A stretch of DNA of 64,000 nucleotides from contig NZ_CP051774.1 of the NCBI RefSeq assembly GCF_012913485.1, positions 1,550,001-1,614,000 on the forward strand. Reading direction: 5' to 3'. Under the pieces are notes generated by a model. That model had not been told where the DNA came from. It made no database searches and saw nothing but the letters and a program-made list of their open reading frames with translations. Source of the DNA: Luteolibacter luteus (GTDB lineage Bacteria; Verrucomicrobiota; Verrucomicrobiia; Verrucomicrobiales; Akkermansiaceae). Within the stretch, counting starts at the first letter, position 1; each line of letters begins with the position of its first letter. The position numbers and the translations under genes were made by a program. Shown here piece after piece: positions 1 to 9,184 of the stretch.

Positions 1-294
1 AGTCGTGAAACGGGCCTTCACCTCGAAGCGTGGCAGGGCCTGCCACGCCTTGATGAAGACCTCTTGGGACAGGTCCCAAGCGTCCGTCTCATTTTTGACC
101 ATATTGCGGATCATGGCGTAAATTCTTCCTCGATGCCGGGTGACGAGCGTGTCGTATGCCTTCATGTCGCCCGCTTTCGCGCGCAGCACGAGAGCCTCGT
201 CCTCCGGCTCCTCCCCGGGATTTCCCGAGGCTGCAGAGCCGGACTCGGCGGGTCCCAGCAACTTTTTCGACGCGAGGCGCTGGAAAATATTCAT
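1..294 (-). CDS. ECF-type RNA polymerase sigma factor, 3' part outside the window
   Basis: Read on the minus strand from an ATG at 294, the protein starts MNIFQRLASKK and runs off the window edge after about 98 residues. Around residues 34-90 it has a sigma-70 region 2 pattern: LRAKAGDMKAYDTLV, then YAMIRNMVKNETDAWDLSQE and VFIKAWQALPRF. This matches ECF sigma factors, which direct RNA polymerase to a small alternative promoter set. An in-frame TAG upstream and the purine-rich AGCGAGGTCAGG before the ATG support this start. Region 4 lies outside, so any anti-sigma partner or regulatory tail cannot be seen. The gene order suggests no operon with the oxidoreductase at 466-1701, which lies upstream on the same strand 171 bases away. 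Confidence 0.85.
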   Translation of the reverse strand, partial: MNIFQRLASKKLLGPAESGSAASGNPGEEPEDEALVLRAKAGDMKAYDTLVTRHRGRIYAMIRNMVKNETDAWDLSQEVFIKAWQALPRFEVKARFTT

Positions 295-465
295 CGGAAA
301 TGCCCTGACCTCGCTCGATTTTTTGGGAATAATCTAACGCCAACTCCCCCACGCTCCGCGCGCGGGATCGCCGGAAAGATGAAGCGATCGTTTCGCGGTG
401 GCAACTTCATTCCCCAGCGGAGCGACCCAAGAATCCTCCCTTTTTCCAAGCGCCGCAAAGGCTTT

Positions 466-1701
466 CTAACCAAAGGCCTTCCGCAGTGCGGCCGGTGCTT
501 CTTCCGGGGACTCCCCTTTCGCGGCGAGGGCGGCGGCCATCCCTGCAGCCTGACCGGTCGCGAAGCAGGTGCCCATCACACGGATCGACGCCTGTGCCTC
601 GTGGTCGCAGGAAAGGCAACGACCGGCAGTAAAAACATTCTCCAAGCCCATCGGAATCAGGCTGCCGAGGGGGATTCCCGCAGGCTGCTCGCTCTCGGGA
701 TAGCGCAGCTTCGGGCCGCGGTTCGTCTCGCGGAATTCCAAGGGCCAGGTCGCGAGCGCGATGTCATCGGGATGGCTGGCACCGGAGAGGACCTCCGCGC
801 CAGTGAGCAGGTGCCGCCCTTTCCAGCGGCGGCTTTCCCGGACTCCGGCTCTCACCGGCCAGTGGGAAATGTAGGCTCCCTCCCACCCGGGGGCCTCGCG
901 TTTCAGGAAATCAATCGCGACGGCCGCGGTCGCACGTCCACTCCGCTCGAGGCGGGTGAGGCATGCGGCATCCAAAGGATCGTAGTCGCCCTCCTCCGTG
1001 CCGGAGAGGTCGATGGTGCCGAAGCTCTCGGCCACCCGGCCGCTGGCACGAAAGTGCAGCCCGAGCGCTTCTTTTGGCAGAACTCCGTTCCGGACACCGC
1101 CCACGATCCGCCCCGCGAGCTGCAAGCCGGATTCCCCCCCGGTCACGCCTTGGATGCCGAAGACATAGGCGGGACGCTGTAGCCGGGCGGGTTCCGTCAG
1201 ATCCGCCTCTCCTCCGAGCATGCCGGCCAGCACCGCATCGCCACTGGTATCGATCAGCACCTTGCAAGCGGCTTCAATGAGCCCACCGCGGCTGGCAATC
1301 CCGAGGCTCCAGCCTTCCGGAGACTTCCTTGTGGAAACGACCTCGGCATGGAAAAGCACCTCCACCCCGGACCCGGCCAAAAGCTCATCGGCGATGCGGA
1401 CAAATTCTACCGGATGCTGCATCAACACCCAGACGCGCCCCATTTTCACTGGTCCCCGAGCACCAGTGGCGTGCAGCATCCGCTCCGCAATTTCCGCGGG
1501 AAACCCTGGGTTTGCCAGCACCGGTTCTTCCCCATCGATTTGGTAGAGCCCGCAGAAGGTGTGGACCAGCGAGGCCGTTCCCATCCCTCCCGCGAAGCCA
1601 TGGCGCTCTAGCAGCAAAACCCGAGCTCCCTGCCGCGCAGCGGTTACCGCCGCAGCCAAACCGGCGCTCCCGGCACCGAGAACGATGATATCCGCCGTCA
1701 T
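466..1701 (-). CDS. FAD-dependent oxidoreductase
   Basis: The 411-residue protein opens with a Rossmann dinucleotide motif (IIVLGAGSAGLAAAVTAARQ), then an acidic end of strand 2 (LLLER), as in FAD-binding flavoproteins of the FAD_oxidored type. A C-terminal FAD-binding segment is visible near NVFTAGRCLSCDHEAQ. The start overlaps the stop of the acyl carrier protein gene by 4 bases (ATGA), so the two are translationally coupled. That pairing suggests the enzyme oxidises or desaturates a carrier-bound acyl or polyene intermediate, but the substrate is inference. No signal peptide is visible, so it is probably cytoplasmic. It could also be a stand-alone flavoprotein of another pathway. Confidence 0.85.
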   Translation of the reverse strand: MTADIIVLGAGSAGLAAAVTAARQGARVLLLERHGFAGGMGTASLVHTFCGLYQIDGEEPVLANPGFPAEIAERMLHATGARGPVKMGRVWVLMQHPVEFVRIADELLAGSGVEVLFHAEVVSTRKSPEGWSLGIASRGGLIEAACKVLIDTSGDAVLAGMLGGEADLTEPARLQRPAYVFGIQGVTGGESGLQLAGRIVGGVRNGVLPKEALGLHFRASGRVAESFGTIDLSGTEEGDYDPLDAACLTRLERSGRATAAVAIDFLKREAPGWEGAYISHWPVRAGVRESRRWKGRHLLTGAEVLSGASHPDDIALATWPLEFRETNRGPKLRYPESEQPAGIPLGSLIPMGLENVFTAGRCLSCDHEAQASIRVMGTCFATGQAAGMAAALAAKGESPEEAPAALRKAFG

Positions 1702-1955
1702 CCGGCACCTCCCGATTTCAGGGCGATGAGACGGGCGAGATCCTCAGGCGTGGCCAGGTTTTCACGGCTTGCATCTTCGGGTCCGATGATCGCACCAAAG
1801 CGTTCCTCCGCGACGACGATCAATTGCATCACGGCCATGGAGTCCATGCCCTCCGCAAACAGGTCGCCATCCACAGGAAAATCCGCGGGCAGATCTACAA
1901 TCCCCTCTTCGCTGAGCATGGCCACCACCTCTTCTGCCGTTGGCATCCGCTTCAT
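1698..1955 (-). CDS. Acyl carrier protein
   Basis: From the ATG at 1955 this encodes 85 residues, the usual length of an acyl carrier protein. The phosphopantetheine site is in EGMDSMAVMQLI (Ser39), and the surrounding helices (AEEVVAMLSEEGI, LARLIALKSG) fit the four-helix fold. The frame stays open upstream to 2111 but the extra residues do not look like protein, so the short start is preferred; a second ATG lies at 1946. It overlaps the FAD oxidoreductase by 4 bases. The housekeeping ACP usually has DSLD at the site; the DSM form here fits a specialised type II pathway carrier. It probably works with the ketosynthases at 2746-5027, though a reverse-strand gene lies between them. Confidence 0.85.
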   Translation of the reverse strand: MKRMPTAEEVVAMLSEEGIVDLPADFPVDGDLFAEGMDSMAVMQLIVVAEERFGAIIGPEDASRENLATPEDLARLIALKSGGAG

Positions 1956-2170
1956 CCGACCCCACGGGAACAAACCCGGCTCTTGGGGGCAAGCTTCGCG
2001 CTCTATTCTCCCAGCAAGGGGGAAACCGTGCACTTCGCCCGTTTTCACCGTGCAACGCTCCCTCCAACAGATCGGCGATTCTTCATAACCCTTTGAAAAA
2101 CGGAACGGCACAAAGGCTGCAAACTGGAAAACCGTGCCCTTTCGGGCAAGCCAACCCTAAAACAACGACC

Positions 2171-2524
2171 ATGAAAGCACCATTCATCACTTCCATGATT
2201 GCTGCGGCTACCTACGGCTTCTTGTTCACTGCGTGTGACTCGCCGCAGGAAGAGGCCCGTGAGGAAGCCGTGGAACACAAGGCCGACATGCTGGAGAAGG
2301 AAGCCAAGAACGTCCGCAAGGACGCTGAAGCCGCTGCCGACGCCAACGAGAAGGCCGCTGATAACATCCGCAAGCAGGCCGAGAACGCCTCCGAGGCCGG
2401 CAAGGAAGACGCGGAAGCCCGCGCCGATGCCACCGAGGACAATGCCGATGCCATCCGCAAGGAAGGCGAGCGCAAGGCTGATGCCCTTGAAGACGAAGCT
2501 GACGTGGACCGCGAAGCGAAGTAA
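2171..2524 (+). CDS. Small coiled-coil lipoprotein
   Basis: The 117-residue protein begins MKAPFITSMIAAATYGFLFTAC, a lipoprotein signal with a loose lipobox (FTAC), so it is probably lipidated at Cys22. The mature part is a highly charged Ala/Glu/Lys/Asp-rich helix with repeating seven-residue spacing (KNVRKDAEAAADANEKAADN and similar), predicted as one long coiled coil in the periplasm. No enzyme motif is present. Such proteins resemble Lpp-like or YtxH-like spacers, but no family can be assigned. The longer open frame from 1940 is not used as the start because its extra N-terminus would hide the signal peptide. It is divergent from the ACP gene and followed by a strong terminator. Confidence 0.75.
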   Translation: MKAPFITSMIAAATYGFLFTACDSPQEEAREEAVEHKADMLEKEAKNVRKDAEAAADANEKAADNIRKQAENASEAGKEDAEARADATEDNADAIRKEGERKADALEDEADVDREAK

Positions 2525-2555
2525 CTCCTAGCCGTCCTCCTTCTTCCAGAAGATC

Positions 2556-2592
2556 CGCCCTGTCGGTGCCATAGCCGACGGGGCGTTTTTTT
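2556..2592 (+). terminator. Rho-independent terminator after the lipoprotein gene
   Basis: An 11-base stem (CGCCCTGTCGG with CCGACGGGGCG, one G-T pair) around an 8-base loop is followed by seven T residues. It lies 31 bases after the lipoprotein stop. Confidence 0.9.
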
Positions 2593-2616
2593 GTGTCGTG
2601 AGGGACGGATTTCCTC

Positions 2617-2653
2617 GCCTGTTAAGCCTGTTAAAACTGGGAAATTAACAGGC
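2617..2653. repeat. 37-base dispersed hairpin repeat, copy 1
   Basis: The element holds the heptamer GCCTGTT twice in direct orientation, separated by two bases, then its inverted copy in TTAACAGGC, which can fold on the second heptamer. A second copy of exactly the same length lies at 35177-35213, with 32 of 37 positions identical. Both copies sit between convergent 3' ends, as REP-like elements often do. Confidence 0.75.
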
Positions 2654-2745
2654 TCGATGGCTCCCCGATCGCTGATCCCGACAGAGAGTTCTTCGCATCC
2701 TTCGCCCATTCCGGCTCCGCTTTTCGCAGATTCCGCGGATCTCTT

Positions 2746-3774
2746 TCAACTGCCACTCCCGATCAAACAAGCGGCTGCCTGTTCATTCCCTCCGAGCACT
2801 GCCACAAGAGCTTGATCCGCCTTTCCGCTCTTCACCCACTCGACCGCGGCAACGAGTTGTAAACCCGCCGCGGCGGCGAACGATTCGCCGAGGATCTTCT
2901 TCGGCGAGAGCTGAGGTCCCGACCATCCGGCAAGGGCGTCGTCTTCCGAGCGGTCATATCGAGCAGCACCCGTACGACTGTCCGAGAGAAGGGTTCGCCC
3001 ATCGTCCCGCACACCCGTCGCACCGCATGCCTGGCGAAGCGCCATCGCTCGATCAGCCCCGGGCGGCAGCGCCACAGGATCCGGGACGGCAAGCAATTGC
3101 GGGCCGCCGCTAGCAATCTCCAGGAGAATCGCCGCCGCTCCTTCCGAGGGAGTGATGTTCCGCGAGTAAAGCGCGAGCGCTTCCGCACTCAGCCAGTCGA
3201 GTTCCTCTGCGGCGACGACGAGCACGGCATCGCAGTCGCCCCTCAAGAGCCACTCGGTAGCGATTTCCAAACCGGTGAATATTTCCGCCCCATCCCCTAA
3301 CAAGGTGTCGTTCGGGGCGGTCGAACCGAAGAGCGCCGAGAGGTGGCTGGAGGGCGCGTTGAAGACCGTCTCAGGGAAAAGGATCGGGCTTGCGACGGAA
3401 GGATCCGCCAGGACTTCTCCGAAAAAGCGGTTCGAGTAGTTCACACAGCCATTGAGCAAGGTGCAGATCACGCCAAGCCGCAGCTCGCCGGCAGCTACCT
3501 TTGCGATGCGGTCTTCTCCCAACGCCTCGATCGCAGCGGCGACGGAGAACTTGGAGATCGGGCTAACGCGCCGGAGCCGCGGGCTCTTCGGCAGGGTCGG
3601 TGGAGCGGCCGGGGCCTTCAGCACCGGAGTCACCACGAGGTCGCCATTCTTGCGCTCGCGGGACAAGCTGGAAGCTTCCGGACGCACGCCGCGTTCCAGC
3701 GCAACCATCAAAGCTTCCACGCCCCAACCTGCCGAACTGACCGCTCCAGTGCCTGTGATCGAGATGCGACTCAT
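2746..3774 (-). CDS. Ketosynthase-like chain-length-factor protein without catalytic residues
   Basis: The 342-residue protein has the thiolase-fold start of a beta-ketoacyl synthase (RISITGTGAVSSAGWGVEAL) but the active-site cysteine is replaced: FNAPSSHLSALFG has Pro where the family has Cys. The region aligned with the second catalytic His reads PKKILGESFAAAAG, so that His is lost, and the HGTGT motif is absent. Such proteins act as chain length factors that pair with an active ketosynthase. The start overlaps the stop of the active partner at 3771-5027 by 4 bases, which fits a heterodimer made in equal amounts. This is the arrangement of type II polyketide and aryl polyene systems. It is full length and in frame, so decay is unlikely. 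Confidence 0.8.
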   Translation of the reverse strand: MSRISITGTGAVSSAGWGVEALMVALERGVRPEASSLSRERKNGDLVVTPVLKAPAAPPTLPKSPRLRRVSPISKFSVAAAIEALGEDRIAKVAAGELRLGVICTLLNGCVNYSNRFFGEVLADPSVASPILFPETVFNAPSSHLSALFGSTAPNDTLLGDGAEIFTGLEIATEWLLRGDCDAVLVVAAEELDWLSAEALALYSRNITPSEGAAAILLEIASGGPQLLAVPDPVALPPGADRAMALRQACGATGVRDDGRTLLSDSRTGAARYDRSEDDALAGWSGPQLSPKKILGESFAAAAGLQLVAAVEWVKSGKADQALVAVLGGNEQAAACLIGSGS

Positions 3775-5027
3775 TGTGCGTCCTCCTTTTGGAAAATGAG
3801 TGTGGCATTCGCCCCACCGAAGCCGAAGGAGTTGGTCAGGACGGTTCTAACAAGTGCCTCGCGCGGCTGCTGGACGAGATCGAATTTCACCCCCGGATCG
3901 AGTTCGCGCACGCCCAAACTGGCGGGCAGGAACTGATCCTGAAGCGCGATGAGGCAGATCACGGATTCCACGGATCCAGCACCTCCTAACAAGTGGCCGA
4001 TCGCCGACTTCGTGGAGGAGACACGGATGCGAGAAGTCGCATCACCGGCCCATCGCAGGATGGCGTTCGCCTCCGCCACATCATTGAGCGGCGTGCCGGT
4101 GCCGTGGGAGTTGATGTAGTCGATCTGCTCTGGAGCAAGTCCCGCGGCACGGGTGGCACGCGTCATTGTATTGAGCGCGGCATCTCCTTCTGGATGCGGC
4201 TGCGTGAGGTGATGGATGTCGGTAGCGGCGGCGTAGGAAAGCACTCGGGCGAGGATCTTGGCACCACGGGCTTTCGCCGACGCCTCGGACTCCACCACCA
4301 CGAAACCCGCGCCTTCACCGATGGCCAGACCATCGCGGGCGGCATCAAAGGGACGCGGGATGCCGGACGGAGAAAGGGCCTGCAGCGAATCGAAGCCCGC
4401 GAAAACGAGCTGGCACAAGGCATCGTAGCCACCAGCCAGCGCGCGATCCGCTTTGCCTTCGCTCACGAGCTGAAAGGCATGGCCGATTGCATTCGCACCG
4501 GAGGCGCAGGCATTCGACAAAATGCGGAGCGGGCCTTGAACGTCCAGCGCCTGCATCATCGCCGTCATCTGGTACTGCGGCTGGTAAGTCTGCACGCGCA
4601 GGAATTGCCCACGCTTGGAGCGCCCCTCCACGGATTGGAGATAGTATTGTTCCCCCACCGGCATCGCCGCGGCGGAAGTGCCCACCATCACTGGCATCTG
4701 CCCTCCGGGAAGCCCGGCCATTGCCAGGGCCTCACGCGCGGCAATCAAGGCCATCCGCGTACCGCGGTCCATGCGCGACCACTCGCGGCGGCCGATGCCA
4801 GGCAGGCTTTCCGGGAGATCCATCTCTCCTGCCGTGCCTACCCGCTGCCGGGTGACATCAAAAAGCGTTACTGGCCGGAATGCCGTGCGCCCCGCCCGGA
4901 AACCGGCGGCATTCTGCGCCATGTCCGCTCCCATGGAGGTCGTGATCCCAGCGCCAGTGATGACGACGGGACGGAGAGAGGCTGAAATTGATCGGTCGGC
5001 AGAGTAAGCCACGGGAATCGGAGGCAA
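3771..5027 (-). CDS. Beta-ketoacyl-ACP synthase (FabF-like, KS alpha)
   Basis: The 418-residue condensing enzyme extends acyl-ACP with malonyl-ACP. The catalytic Cys174 lies in SNACASGANAIG, His308 in NSHGTGTPLNDVAEANAI and His345 in KSAIGHLLGGAG. The length matches FabF (about 410). It is the first gene of a two-gene unit, with its stop overlapping the start of the catalytically empty partner by 4 bases. With the ACP and oxidoreductase nearby and the dehydratase and AMP-ligase-like gene at 14.2-16.0 kb, it looks like the ketosynthase of an aryl-polyene-type or other specialised acyl pathway rather than housekeeping FabF. No ketoreductase or malonyltransferase is in the window, so these would have to come from elsewhere. 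Confidence 0.88.
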   Translation of the reverse strand: MPPIPVAYSADRSISASLRPVVITGAGITTSMGADMAQNAAGFRAGRTAFRPVTLFDVTRQRVGTAGEMDLPESLPGIGRREWSRMDRGTRMALIAAREALAMAGLPGGQMPVMVGTSAAAMPVGEQYYLQSVEGRSKRGQFLRVQTYQPQYQMTAMMQALDVQGPLRILSNACASGANAIGHAFQLVSEGKADRALAGGYDALCQLVFAGFDSLQALSPSGIPRPFDAARDGLAIGEGAGFVVVESEASAKARGAKILARVLSYAAATDIHHLTQPHPEGDAALNTMTRATRAAGLAPEQIDYINSHGTGTPLNDVAEANAILRWAGDATSRIRVSSTKSAIGHLLGGAGSVESVICLIALQDQFLPASLGVRELDPGVKFDLVQQPREALVRTVLTNSFGFGGANATLIFQKEDAQ

Positions 5028-5051
5028 TGAGCGGGAGTCCTAAGCGGATGA

Positions 5052-6125
<1,074 letters not shown>

Positions 6126-6180
6126 TGGATTGAAGCAGCCGACAGTCCAATTCCCGGATGTCGAGACTCCAAATTCGGCA

Positions 6181-7569
6181 TCAAGGGCCAAGCTCGGGAA
6201 GCGTGCTCTCTTGTTTGGCCGCTTCGTCTAGTTTCTTCTGATCCACCGCTTCATACTCTTTGGCCCAGATTCTGAGTTTTTCATCGGAAGCCTTCTGGTC
6301 TTCCCTCCGCTTCTCCAAGAGGCCATCCCGTATCGCGGGATCCTGAATCAAGGCGAGTGCTGCATTCAACACCGGTAGGTCTTCATCCAATCCCAAGACA
6401 AATCCTGTGATCATCTGTCCCCTGTTCGCATTGTTCGGCAGGGAAGCAATGGCTTGTAGCGTGACGGCACCGTCTCCGGCATCGGCGAACTGTTCGCCCA
6501 AAGCTTTCAATGCCTCCTCTCGCAACGAGCGATCGGAGATACCAGCAAGCGACGAAAACGCCTCCGACGGATTCACGGCGCCGGTATAATTTTCGCGGAC
6601 GAGGGAAGCGATCGCATCTCTCACGGCGGAGGCATCCGATTGAATCCACGCATTCCTTCCTGAGAGCTCTTCTACGAATTCGACGAGGTCCTTCATCCTG
6701 CCAGGAAAGTTCGCATTGATCTGCGACACCGCATTCGCGAGCAAATCTCCGGGGCATGCAGCGAGACGGCTCGCGATCTCTTTTGCGGTAAGCCCGTCGA
6801 GTTCAGAGGAAACCCATCGGCCGCAAAGCTCCTCGCGAATTTCCGGGTCGTCTTCCTTCGAGAAAACTGGAGCCACGTCATCACCCGCGAGCCCGATGCG
6901 GCGCGCTATGTAGGCATCCAGGATTTCAGACCGGTCGTTGTGTTCTATGAGACGGGCGTCGAGGAGTTCACGAATACGGTCCAGCTCTTCTGCATTCGCC
7001 CGTTTGCAGAGAAGGGTGGCAGCGTGAGCCTGCCCATCGAGTGAACCTTGGCCCAAGCTGGCGAGAACAAAGTCCCGCTGGCCATGAGCGACCAAGGCGG
7101 AGTTCCAGAGCTTGGTGAGCTCCGCCCTGCTCGAACCGAAGCGGCCGCCGAGAATCCACTCCCACACTGCCTCCGATTGTCGGGAGATCTCTTCATCAAG
7201 TTTTTTCGAGAGAAGATCGGATTCCTCAACCAATTCCCGATAGCGCGGCGGGGATTCAGGAAGAAAGAATAGCTCCAGTGCGCCACGGAGATCCCGCTTG
7301 ATCCAATCCGCGAGAAGCGCCTCCTGGGCGGCTTGAAAATCCTCCGAAGAGAGATCACTCTCGAGAAGCTCGTTCAGCAGAGCTTGATGGGAAGAGGCCT
7401 CGCTAACTTCGCCCCGATCACGAAATTTGGAAGTCTTGCCTGACTCCGCGGAGGAGAGCGGACTTCCGACATCACCGATTTCTTGTCGCTCGGAAACAGG
7501 CATCGCGAAGTAAGCGATGGCATGGCTAGCCACCAAAAGGACGGTCCATGCTGCGGCCCTGGCCCTCAC
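6181..7569 (-). CDS. Exported protein of a lineage-specific helical-repeat family
   Basis: The 462-residue protein starts with a short hydrophobic segment (WTVLLVASHAIAYFAM) that is a signal peptide or membrane anchor, followed by an alpha-helical body. Motifs such as LLADWIKRDLRGALELF and AVWEWILGGRF resemble the DPxAAxxW units of the proteins at 7566, 36201 and 37622, so I place it in the same family. The function is unknown and no catalytic motif is visible. The fold is probably a helical solenoid of HEAT or TPR type. The start overlaps the stop of the gene at 7566-9056 by 4 bases, so the two are co-translated. Confidence 0.7.
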   Translation of the reverse strand: MRARAAAWTVLLVASHAIAYFAMPVSERQEIGDVGSPLSSAESGKTSKFRDRGEVSEASSHQALLNELLESDLSSEDFQAAQEALLADWIKRDLRGALELFFLPESPPRYRELVEESDLLSKKLDEEISRQSEAVWEWILGGRFGSSRAELTKLWNSALVAHGQRDFVLASLGQGSLDGQAHAATLLCKRANAEELDRIRELLDARLIEHNDRSEILDAYIARRIGLAGDDVAPVFSKEDDPEIREELCGRWVSSELDGLTAKEIASRLAACPGDLLANAVSQINANFPGRMKDLVEFVEELSGRNAWIQSDASAVRDAIASLVRENYTGAVNPSEAFSSLAGISDRSLREEALKALGEQFADAGDGAVTLQAIASLPNNANRGQMITGFVLGLDEDLPVLNAALALIQDPAIRDGLLEKRREDQKASDEKLRIWAKEYEAVDQKKLDEAAKQESTLPELGP

Positions 7570-9056
7570 TCTTCGCGCTCCTTTCCAAGTCGGAACAAGC
7601 GGTCCTTGGCGAATCCCGTTGACAGCCGATCAACCGTCTCGAGATAAGCCTGAGGATCGGATTTTAACCACTGGAGGCAGCGCAACTGTAGATCCCTGTC
7701 AAAGGATGAGCCCTTCTCCCAAACCTCGGGGGAGAGGCCGATGAGAACTTCTGGCGGGAGCCGCTGCCAACCGACAGTGCCCATCAAATCACGCCAGTCC
7801 GTCCGGCATTCCTTCAGCCAGGACAAGGCAGCGACCGGATCTGAATCCATTCCCGTATCCAAGGCAATGACTGTGGCCCGCCGATCCATTTCCTCATCGG
7901 CGGTTCCTACCTTCTTGAGCCACGCGACCATCTCCACAAGACTCAGACGACCTTGCTCCAGCAGGAGGCGCTGGTTTCCGATTTCCGCGAGCAACTCCTG
8001 CGGAATCTCGGATCCTTCTACGGGTTCCGGAGACAACTGATCTCTAGGGAAGTCGATGCTCCCGCTCGCTGAACTTACATTGACATTCTCCAAGCCAATA
8101 GGCCCATCGACAATGATCAGGAAGTCCGCATTGGTGCGAGGTGCATGCGAATTCCAAGTGGCGGAGCGAACCAAAGAATCCCAAGTCGCCGGCTGCCCGA
8201 GCCGGTTGGGATTGTTGAGCATCACATCGATGTTGTTCCTATTTACCCCGCCCTTTCCCCAGCGCTCTTTCGAACAATCCTCCTCAAAGCGGCGAACGGC
8301 GCTTTCCGGAAATCCTGCCCGCTGCACTTCTCCCAAAAGTCCGGCATGGTCGGGATCCACAAGGTATCGGAGGAACTCCATCGCGGCACCTTCATCCAAT
8401 AGGGATCTGACGGTGGCGAGATTCCCTGCCAAGCTCTCACCCCTTCGATAACTTCCCTTGATGAGATCAAGCCGGTCTTGGGGAGACTTGAGGCTAGCAG
8501 CTAGCAACAGGATGGAATTGCCTCCGTCCTGCCCAAACGAAGAAGACGCGCATCCGATCAGGTAGTCCCGGATCCGGGGTTCTGCGTCGATGAACTCTTG
8601 CAGCCTCCGGGTACCTCCCGCTTTGAGATAACGCTTCAGTTTGTCATCGAAGAGCTCGCTCTGATACTCGCGCTGGAACGCCGAGATCCAGTGCACAGCA
8701 GCCATGGCATCTCGTTCCAACCATGCCCGCATCGCGGCGGCGGCCTTCTCCGGCAAGTCTTGCTCCGGATCCCAAATCGCGGCCTCGATGATGGCCCGGA
8801 GATCCGCATTCGCAGGAAGGTTTTTCGCCGCCGCCTCAATCCGGGCTTCAGGATCCTCGTCCTGCTCTGTTTCCCGCCATGCCGAGAGCTCGCGACCAGC
8901 CTGCACGAGGGAATGCACGGTCACCGGACGAACGTCCGCGGCCCCAGGCACAGATAAAGGAGGCGCTTGTCTCGCCGCTGACTCCCTCCGGCTCCCCAGC
9001 CACATCACGGTTCCGTGGCTGACCACGAGAAGCGAGATGATGATGAGGGGACGCAT
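7566..9056 (-). CDS. Exported protein of a lineage-specific helical-repeat family
   Basis: The 496-residue protein begins with a hydrophobic export segment (MRPLIIISLLVVSHGTVMWL). The body is helical and contains the family units AMRAWLERDAMAAVHWISAF and DPVAALSWLKECRTDW. The middle (about residues 270-340) is richer in Asn, Ser and Gly and may be a loop or a beta insertion. It is the first gene of a coupled pair with the one at 6181-7569. No function can be assigned. Relatives at 36201 and 37622 show the same layout of N-terminal anchor plus helical repeats, so a shared envelope-associated role is likely but unproven. Confidence 0.7.
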   Translation of the reverse strand: MRPLIIISLLVVSHGTVMWLGSRRESAARQAPPLSVPGAADVRPVTVHSLVQAGRELSAWRETEQDEDPEARIEAAAKNLPANADLRAIIEAAIWDPEQDLPEKAAAAMRAWLERDAMAAVHWISAFQREYQSELFDDKLKRYLKAGGTRRLQEFIDAEPRIRDYLIGCASSSFGQDGGNSILLLAASLKSPQDRLDLIKGSYRRGESLAGNLATVRSLLDEGAAMEFLRYLVDPDHAGLLGEVQRAGFPESAVRRFEEDCSKERWGKGGVNRNNIDVMLNNPNRLGQPATWDSLVRSATWNSHAPRTNADFLIIVDGPIGLENVNVSSASGSIDFPRDQLSPEPVEGSEIPQELLAEIGNQRLLLEQGRLSLVEMVAWLKKVGTADEEMDRRATVIALDTGMDSDPVAALSWLKECRTDWRDLMGTVGWQRLPPEVLIGLSPEVWEKGSSFDRDLQLRCLQWLKSDPQAYLETVDRLSTGFAKDRLFRLGKEREE

Positions 9057-9129
9057 ATCTTCAGAGAAGAGGTTTGGCCATGAGGGTCAAGGTCAGACCT
9101 CGGGGAAGCGCATCATCCACGCGGACATG

Positions 9130-9161
9130 AAAGATCCGCGGCCCCAGCGAGGCCGCGGATC
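9130..9161 (-). terminator. Terminator-like hairpin after the RND permease gene
   Basis: A perfect 11-base stem (GATCCGCGGCC and its complement) with a 7-base loop lies 24 bases past the permease stop. Only three T residues follow on the minus strand, so it may be weak or may need Rho. Confidence 0.55.
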
Positions 9162-9184
9162 CGAAGCTCCAAGGTATTCCTGCC

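Noticed and set aside
64..1182. A 372-codon plus-strand frame across the first genes
   Set aside because: It is antisense to the sigma factor and the FAD oxidoreductase, both with clear motifs.
2212..2709. Ser/Ala-rich minus-strand frame over the lipoprotein
   Set aside because: Its low-complexity text is the antisense of the coiled-coil repeats, and it crosses a terminator.
2746..3774. Idea that the Cys-less ketosynthase is a pseudogene
   Set aside because: The frame is intact, coupled to the active partner, and loss of Cys is normal for chain length factors.
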